A stretch of 64,000 nt of DNA from Noviherbaspirillum humi (lineage in GTDB: Bacteria > Pseudomonadota > Gammaproteobacteria > Burkholderiales > Burkholderiaceae_D): contig NZ_FZOT01000003.1 of assembly GCF_900188095.1 (NCBI RefSeq), positions 124,001 to 188,000 of the forward strand, written 5' to 3'. The position numbers were made by a program, and so were the translations under genes. The notes under the pieces were generated by a model that was given only the letters and a program-made list of their open reading frames with translations, did no database searches and was not told the DNA's origin. Shown in pieces: positions 59,616-64,000 of this stretch (position 1 is its first letter; each line of letters begins with the position of its first letter).

Positions 59616-61118
59616 GTGAAGAGAACGGCTTTGAGTGTTGGCGGCCTGGCCCTGGGCGGCATGATCATGATGACCGGATGCGGAGGATCGCTCGATGGCG
59701 CTGCCGCGGATGCCACGAGCGCCGCCAGCGTCAGCCTGGCCGCGCAGCGAAATGTAATGGAAGAAGCTCGGGAGCAGAACTCGCGCACGTTCGTCGCGCC
59801 GGATCCGGCCAAGGCAACGGACTATGAGGCCGCGGCGAATGGCAGCCCCGGCTTCAAGGCCCTCGCCGGCGCCACCGTGGAGACCGACCGCTGGGCGGGC
59901 GTGCTGAACGGCGCCGCCTATCGCATCGAAGTGCCCAGGAACTGGAACGGCAAGCTGGTCATGTATGCGCACGGCTATGTGGGAACCGTCGGGAACCTGT
60001 TGGTGACGATGCCCTCCATACGCCGGCACCTCATCGAACAGGGCTACGCCTGGGCCGCGTCCAGCTACAGCAAGAATTGGTATGACGTGCGCGCCGGCGT
60101 CGAAGACACCAATGCGCTGGCGCTCAACTTCAAGAAGATTGCCGCCGAACGCGGCCGCGTGGTGAGGGCGCCGCACAAGACCTACATCATCGGCCACTCG
60201 ATGGGCGGCCACATCACCGGCGCGGCGATCGAAGAAGAGACTTACAAAACCGTCGTCAACAAGCAGAAATACGATGGCGCGGTGCCGATGTGCGGCGTGC
60301 TGGGCGATACCGAGCTGTTCGATTACTTCGGCGCCTATCAGATGGCGGCGCAGGCGCTTGCCGGCTATGCGAACACGCCGAGCACCGGCTTCAGCGCGAT
60401 CGCCGGCAGTGTCATGGGCAGCCTCTTCACCACGTTCACCACCGCCCCCACCGATCAGGGCATGAAGCTGAGGCAGGTGGTGAAGCATCTCACCGGCGGC
60501 GAAAGGCCGATCTTCAGCGAAGGCTTCGCCAATAGCGGATTGCAGTCGGTGGTGTGGGGCACCTTCGGCCGCGATGGCACGGTGAACGGCATCCTCAACA
60601 AGAGCAGCGTCGACACGCGTCGGTTCGTCTATCAGCTCGACGACGATCCGGGGCTGTCGGCGGAAGAACAGACCTTCAACGACCTGGTGCAGGACCTCAC
60701 CGGCGACCCCGACGCGAACCGCCTGCGCAGCGACGGCCTGCGCTGGATCCCGAAGGTGAATGGCCAGTTCAAGGTGCCGGTGGTGAGCATCCATACCCTG
60801 GGGGACATGTATGTGCCCTTCAGCATGGAACAGATCTATCGCAGGCGGGCGGAGGCGAATGGCAACGGCAACCTCCTGGTGCAGCGGGCGATCCGCGCGC
60901 CCAGCCACTGCGACTTCACGATCCAGGAACAGGTGGATGCGTTCGAAGCGATGATCAACTGGGCCGAAAACGATGTGAAGCCGGCCGGCGACGATGTCGT
61001 CACGCCGAGCACCGTGGCAGACAGCCGGTATGGCTGCGCCCATACCAGGCCGGCAGTGCAAGGCGTGGACAGCGCCGGCGTCGTGGCCACGCGCCAGCGC
61101 ATGCCCGCCTGCTCCTGA
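59616..61118 (+). CDS. Lipoprotein alpha/beta hydrolase
   Basis: 500 residues. A lipoprotein-type signal (MKRTALSVGGLALGGMIMMT followed by GCGG) suggests attachment to the outer membrane. The catalytic core shows NWNGKLVMYAHGYVGTVGNL, the nucleophile elbow IIGHSMGGHITGAA, an acid-region SIHTLGDMYVPFSMEQIYRR and a histidine in RAPSHCDFTIQEQ. It resembles secreted esterases or depolymerase-like hydrolases that act on bulky substrates outside the cell. The GTG at 59616 is the best start, with AGAGGAG seven bases upstream; ATG 59598 is an alternative. Confidence 0.85.
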   Translation: MKRTALSVGGLALGGMIMMTGCGGSLDGAAADATSAASVSLAAQRNVMEEAREQNSRTFVAPDPAKATDYEAAANGSPGFKALAGATVETDRWAGVLNGAAYRIEVPRNWNGKLVMYAHGYVGTVGNLLVTMPSIRRHLIEQGYAWAASSYSKNWYDVRAGVEDTNALALNFKKIAAERGRVVRAPHKTYIIGHSMGGHITGAAIEEETYKTVVNKQKYDGAVPMCGVLGDTELFDYFGAYQMAAQALAGYANTPSTGFSAIAGSVMGSLFTTFTTAPTDQGMKLRQVVKHLTGGERPIFSEGFANSGLQSVVWGTFGRDGTVNGILNKSSVDTRRFVYQLDDDPGLSAEEQTFNDLVQDLTGDPDANRLRSDGLRWIPKVNGQFKVPVVSIHTLGDMYVPFSMEQIYRRRAEANGNGNLLVQRAIRAPSHCDFTIQEQVDAFEAMINWAENDVKPAGDDVVTPSTVADSRYGCAHTRPAVQGVDSAGVVATRQRMPACS

Positions 61119-61160
61119 TCGCCGCATGCCGGGAAGGCTGCGCCCGGCGCGGCTGAAATG

Positions 61161-61194
61161 AAAAAAGCGCCGGCATGCCGGCGCTTCTCTTTTG
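61161..61194. terminator. Bidirectional intrinsic terminator
   Basis: A perfect palindrome AAGCGCCGGCATGCCGGCGC plus TT (61165-61186) preceded by AAAAAA and followed by CTCTTTT lies between the convergent hydrolase and carboxypeptidase genes. It fits rho-independent termination for both. Confidence 0.85.
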
Positions 61195-61207
61195 CTGCTG
61201 CGTGCGA

Positions 61208-62389
61208 TCAGGCGAACCGCAGGCGGATCGAATCCCAGATGCGGGCGAAGAAGCCGGCTTCCTTGACCTCCTCCAGCGCCACCACCGGCACTTCGCCGAT
61301 CGGCTTGCCGTCATAGCTGATCTTGACCACGCCGACCTTGCTGCCCGACGCCAGCGGGGCCATCAGCTTGTCCTGCAGGACGACCTCCGTCTTGACCTTG
61401 TTGCCGGCGCCCTTGGCGAAGGTTTCGTAGCGGTCGGCGGCAATACCCACCTTCACCGTCTGCTGGGTGCCCTTCCACACCACCGGCGTGCCGACCTGCT
61501 GGCCCTTGCTGGCGACCTTGACCGCCTCGAAGTTGGAGAAGGCCCAGCCCAGCAGCTTGCGGCTTTCCTCGCCGCGGGCATGCGGCGAGGCGGTGCCGGT
61601 CACCACCGAGATGACGCGGAAGTCGCCGCTTACGCCCGGACGCTTGGCCGAGGCGATCAGGTTGTAGCCGGAACCGGTCACATAGCCGGTCTTCATGCCG
61701 TCCACGGTCGGATCGGTGTACAGCAGGACGTTGCGATTGCCCTGCTTGATCTTGTTGTAGGTGAATTCCTTGATCGAGTAGATCTTGTACTCTTCGGGGA
61801 AGTCGTGGATCAGGCGGGCGGCCAGGATGGTCAGGTCTTCGGCGGTGGAGTAATGATCCGGATGCGGCAGGCCGGAGGCGTTCATGAAGTGGGTGCCCTT
61901 CATGCCAAGTTCGCCCGCCTTCTTGTTCATCATGGCGGCGAAGGTTTCCTCGCTGCCGGCCACGGCCTCGGCCAGCTGCACGGCGGCGTCATTGCCGCTC
62001 TGGATGATCAGGCCATAGGTCAGGTCCTTGATGGACACCGGCACCTTCGGATCGATGAACATCTTGCTGGACGACTTGTCGACCCGATAGGCATTGAGCG
62101 ACACGTTCACCATCTGGTCCCACTGCAGGCGCTTCTCGCGAATCGCTTCGAACACGAGATAGGCGGTCATCACCTTGGTCAGCGACGCCGGGATGATGCG
62201 CATGCCCGGTTCCTGGGAAGCCAGCATGCGGCCGGTGCTGGCGTCGAAAACGGTCCAGCTCTTGGCGGCCGCGACCGGCGCCGGCACGGTTTGCGCGATG
62301 GCCGGCAAGGCCAGCGCCGCGATGGCGCCGCAGAAGGCGGTGCGCGCCGCGAAGGCGCCGAACGAATGGGAAAGACGGAAGATCTGCAT
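61208..62389 (-). CDS. dacC: D-alanyl-D-alanine carboxypeptidase (PBP5/6 family)
   Basis: 393-residue low-molecular-mass penicillin-binding protein that trims the terminal D-Ala of peptidoglycan stem peptides. Signal peptide ends AIAQ. The three active-site motifs are S69-L-T-K72, S131-G-N133 and K233-T-G. The C-terminal domain (VKVGIAADRYETFAKGAGNK) ends with a predicted amphipathic helix FFARIWDSIRLRF that would hold it to the inner membrane. Symbol dacC is by family; dacA is equally possible. The ATG at 62389 was chosen because it starts the signal peptide. Confidence 0.95.
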   Translation of the reverse strand: MQIFRLSHSFGAFAARTAFCGAIAALALPAIAQTVPAPVAAAKSWTVFDASTGRMLASQEPGMRIIPASLTKVMTAYLVFEAIREKRLQWDQMVNVSLNAYRVDKSSSKMFIDPKVPVSIKDLTYGLIIQSGNDAAVQLAEAVAGSEETFAAMMNKKAGELGMKGTHFMNASGLPHPDHYSTAEDLTILAARLIHDFPEEYKIYSIKEFTYNKIKQGNRNVLLYTDPTVDGMKTGYVTGSGYNLIASAKRPGVSGDFRVISVVTGTASPHARGEESRKLLGWAFSNFEAVKVASKGQQVGTPVVWKGTQQTVKVGIAADRYETFAKGAGNKVKTEVVLQDKLMAPLASGSKVGVVKISYDGKPIGEVPVVALEEVKEAGFFARIWDSIRLRFA

Positions 62390-62956
62390 GTTTTTCAATA
62401 GCGTCAAGGGTGCCGGAGGCACAGGAGGATGCTCAAGCGGCCGCCGCGCGGCACGGAGTCGAGAGCGTTAAAAGGGTTAGTCCAACTCACCCCGGCATCA
62501 TAGCGGATCATGCCGGATGCAAACAATCGGTTGCTTGAAAAATGCCCTGCCTGCGAGGCATTTGCGCTGATTGAATGATGAACTGGCAAGCGAATCCCGG
62601 CGATCGGTGACAAGATGACAGCGGGATGGCAGGAATGGCATGCAGGATTTGAAACTGCCGGAGATAGCGATTGCACAATTTGATTGCATGCGCTGCTGAT
62701 CGCTGCTGCGGTAAAGCGCTCCGGAGCGTGTTGTCAATCCAAACAGGGGGCGCGTGCGGCCGCCTGCTTTAACACCTCGGCCAGCCGGACGAACTCGCGG
62801 CTTATGGCGGTCGGAACGGCACGGCGCCGACCGCGGTAAGGACAGGGCCGATTTCCGGCCGGAATTTGATCCCGCACAAACGACCCTGCGGCTTCCGCAG
62901 CCCTTCCCTGTCGGGCCTCGCCCGGCCGGCAGCGCGGCGTCGCAACCTCAATCCGG
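62390..62956. other. Intergenic region, 567 bases
   Basis: No convincing gene on either strand. It contains the promoter of the carboxypeptidase gene (minus) and the end of the endonuclease III-like gene. Several overlapping frames (for example 62754-63143) read through the neighbouring gene in the wrong frame and were discarded. Confidence 0.35.
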
Positions 62957-63622
62957 CTATCGATGCCTGCCGACGCCCACCTGCTGGCACATCGACAGCA
63001 CCGGGCAGGTCGAGCAGTGCGGGAGATTGCCGGTGCAGATGTGCTTGCCGAAAGGCACAAGCAAGCGGTTGATTTCTATCCAGTATTCGCGCGGCAGCTT
63101 GGCTTCCAGCGCCGGCAGGGACTTCTCGGGCGTGGCGGCGTGAATGTAGCCCCAGCGCGTGGTGACACGATGGACATGCACGTCCACGCTGATGAAGGGC
63201 GCCCCGCAGGCAATTCCCAGCACCAGGTTGGCGCACTTGGGGCCGACGCCGGCGAAGGAGAGCATCACATCCCGGTCGCAGGGCAGCTCGCCGTCGAACT
63301 CCTCGATCAGCCGGCGCGCGATGGCGAGAATCTGGCCCGCCTTCCGCTCGTGGAAGGTGCTGGCGCCGATGAGGCGGTCCAGCTCTTCGTAGCTCAGGCG
63401 GGACATCTCGGCCGGCGAGCGCGCGCGTTCGAACACCTTGCGCGACACCGGCAGGGTGACTTCGTCGAAGGTCCGTATCGAGATGATGCAGGCCACCAGC
63501 TGTTCGAAGGCCGAGGCGTAGCCTTCCTCCGCCAGCTGGAACAGCGCCGCCTTCGGCCAGGGCTCGACCGCGGTCCGAATGCGCCGCATGGCGTCGTCGA
63601 TATCGAAAGGCTGCTTGTCCAT
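62957..63622 (-). CDS. Endonuclease III-like DNA glycosylase/AP lyase
   Basis: 221 residues of the HhH-GPD superfamily. The catalytic lysine K129 lies in FAGVGPKCANLVLG and the aspartate D147 in FISVDVHVHRVTTRWG. The [4Fe-4S] cluster loop is complete: C196-x6-C203-x2-C206-x5-C212. These match Nth proteins, which remove oxidised pyrimidines in base-excision repair. It differs somewhat from housekeeping Nth (FGKHICTGNLPHCSTC instead of HGRYTC...), so it may be a second, specialised homologue; symbol left open. Confidence 0.92.
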   Translation of the reverse strand: MDKQPFDIDDAMRRIRTAVEPWPKAALFQLAEEGYASAFEQLVACIISIRTFDEVTLPVSRKVFERARSPAEMSRLSYEELDRLIGASTFHERKAGQILAIARRLIEEFDGELPCDRDVMLSFAGVGPKCANLVLGIACGAPFISVDVHVHRVTTRWGYIHAATPEKSLPALEAKLPREYWIEINRLLVPFGKHICTGNLPHCSTCPVLSMCQQVGVGRHR

Positions 63623-63845
63623 GAGGCGCTCCGGGCCGGCTCGTATGAAACGAGAGACCTGCGCGACGCCGGAAAAATCCCGCCGCAACGGGGGATGGCG
63701 CAAGCGCTGCGACCATGCCAATACCGGCGGCATGAAACTGCTTGTCGGGGCGGGCTTGCGCCGCGGGTCTGGGGAATGGAATGCTGGTGCCGCGGGAGCG
63801 ATGGACGAGGTGGTCTGCGCTTGGGCGTCTGGCCTGGAAGGAAGC

Positions 63846-63921
63846 TGGCGTCTCCACGGGGATTCGAACCCCGGTACTCACCGTGAAAGGGTGATGTCCT
63901 AGGCCTCTAGACGATGGAGAC
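63846..63921 (-). tRNA. tRNA-Glu (TTC anticodon)
   Basis: 76 bases including encoded CCA. On the minus strand the acceptor starts GTCTCCATCG, the D-arm has TCTAGAGGCCTAGGA, the anticodon arm TCACC-CTTTCAC-GGTGA with anticodon TTC, and the T-arm CGGGGTTCGAATCCCCG, ending with discriminator G and CCA. All stems pair. Confidence 0.97.
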
Positions 63922-64000
63922 GTCGAGGCGATTGCGAGCCCGGCATTCTACTGGATAGTCGGAATTTTGCAAGCTTCCGCGCAAGGCGCTTCTTGCCGGG

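Noticed and set aside
62754-63143. 129-codon plus-strand frame beside the endonuclease gene
   Set aside because: Proline/arginine-rich, overlaps the endonuclease III-like gene in antisense; no start signal.

Overview
The window is GC-rich, densely coded DNA with no phage, insertion sequence or CRISPR array. The gene content points to a betaproteobacterium of the Burkholderiales, most likely an Oxalobacteraceae relative (Noviherbaspirillum, Herbaspirillum or Massilia type). The signs are a monomeric NADP-isocitrate dehydrogenase, Bug-type TctC binding protein, a DUF4148-like secreted protein, many PAS/GGDEF/EAL/HD-GYP sensors and phthalate-type Rieske genes. The genus is inference, because no rRNA is present.

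Layout. 0.1-5.9 kb: a tripartite RND efflux operon (permease, adaptor, outer-membrane lipoprotein). 6-12.4 kb: cupin protein, a secreted duplicated-repeat protein, a large molybdopterin oxidoreductase, small membrane/secreted proteins, and a decayed AI-2E family transporter. 12.7-14.6 kb: a beta-helix lipoprotein. 14.6-19.6 kb (minus): a catabolic gene set (VOC dioxygenase-like protein, ferredoxin-flavoprotein reductase, two solute-binding proteins, FAH-family hydrolase) with a divergent LysR regulator. 21-28.2 kb: a phthalate-dioxygenase-like module (Rieske oxygenase, PDR-type reductase, Gfo/Idh dihydrodiol dehydrogenase, TctC binding protein, MarR regulator). Three gene remnants lie in or beside it: LysR, 4,5-dihydroxyphthalate decarboxylase and LivG.

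28.2-38.6 kb: a hybrid histidine kinase, a membrane-anchored hydrolase, a six-PAS GGDEF-EAL protein, two divergent nucleoid-type proteins (an AT-hook/winged-helix-like protein and HU) and an HD-GYP protein. 38.9-45 kb: icd, an MFS exporter and small proteins. 45.2-57.1 kb: a sensory island with a CheR-like protein whose start overlaps the end of a 2100-residue HAMP-repeat hybrid kinase, a divergent REC-HK-REC protein, a small winged-helix-like protein, two DUF5985-like membrane proteins and a LOV-domain hybrid kinase. 57.4-58.1 kb: two tandem paralogous small proteins with double-glycine leader-like N-termini, the best candidate for something undescribed. 58.5-64 kb: hypothetical proteins, a lipoprotein hydrolase, a D,D-carboxypeptidase, an endonuclease III-like protein and tRNA-Glu.

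How the genes fit together. The oxygenase, reductase and dehydrogenase would together convert a phthalate-like diacid to its catechol. The local decarboxylase is only an N-terminal stub, so ring-cleavage substrate would need a decarboxylase encoded elsewhere. The kinases between 45 and 57 kb carry five receiver domains with no DNA-binding output domain, which suggests a phosphorelay or stress/light signalling hub. Functions are assigned from motifs read in the translations; no database search was run.
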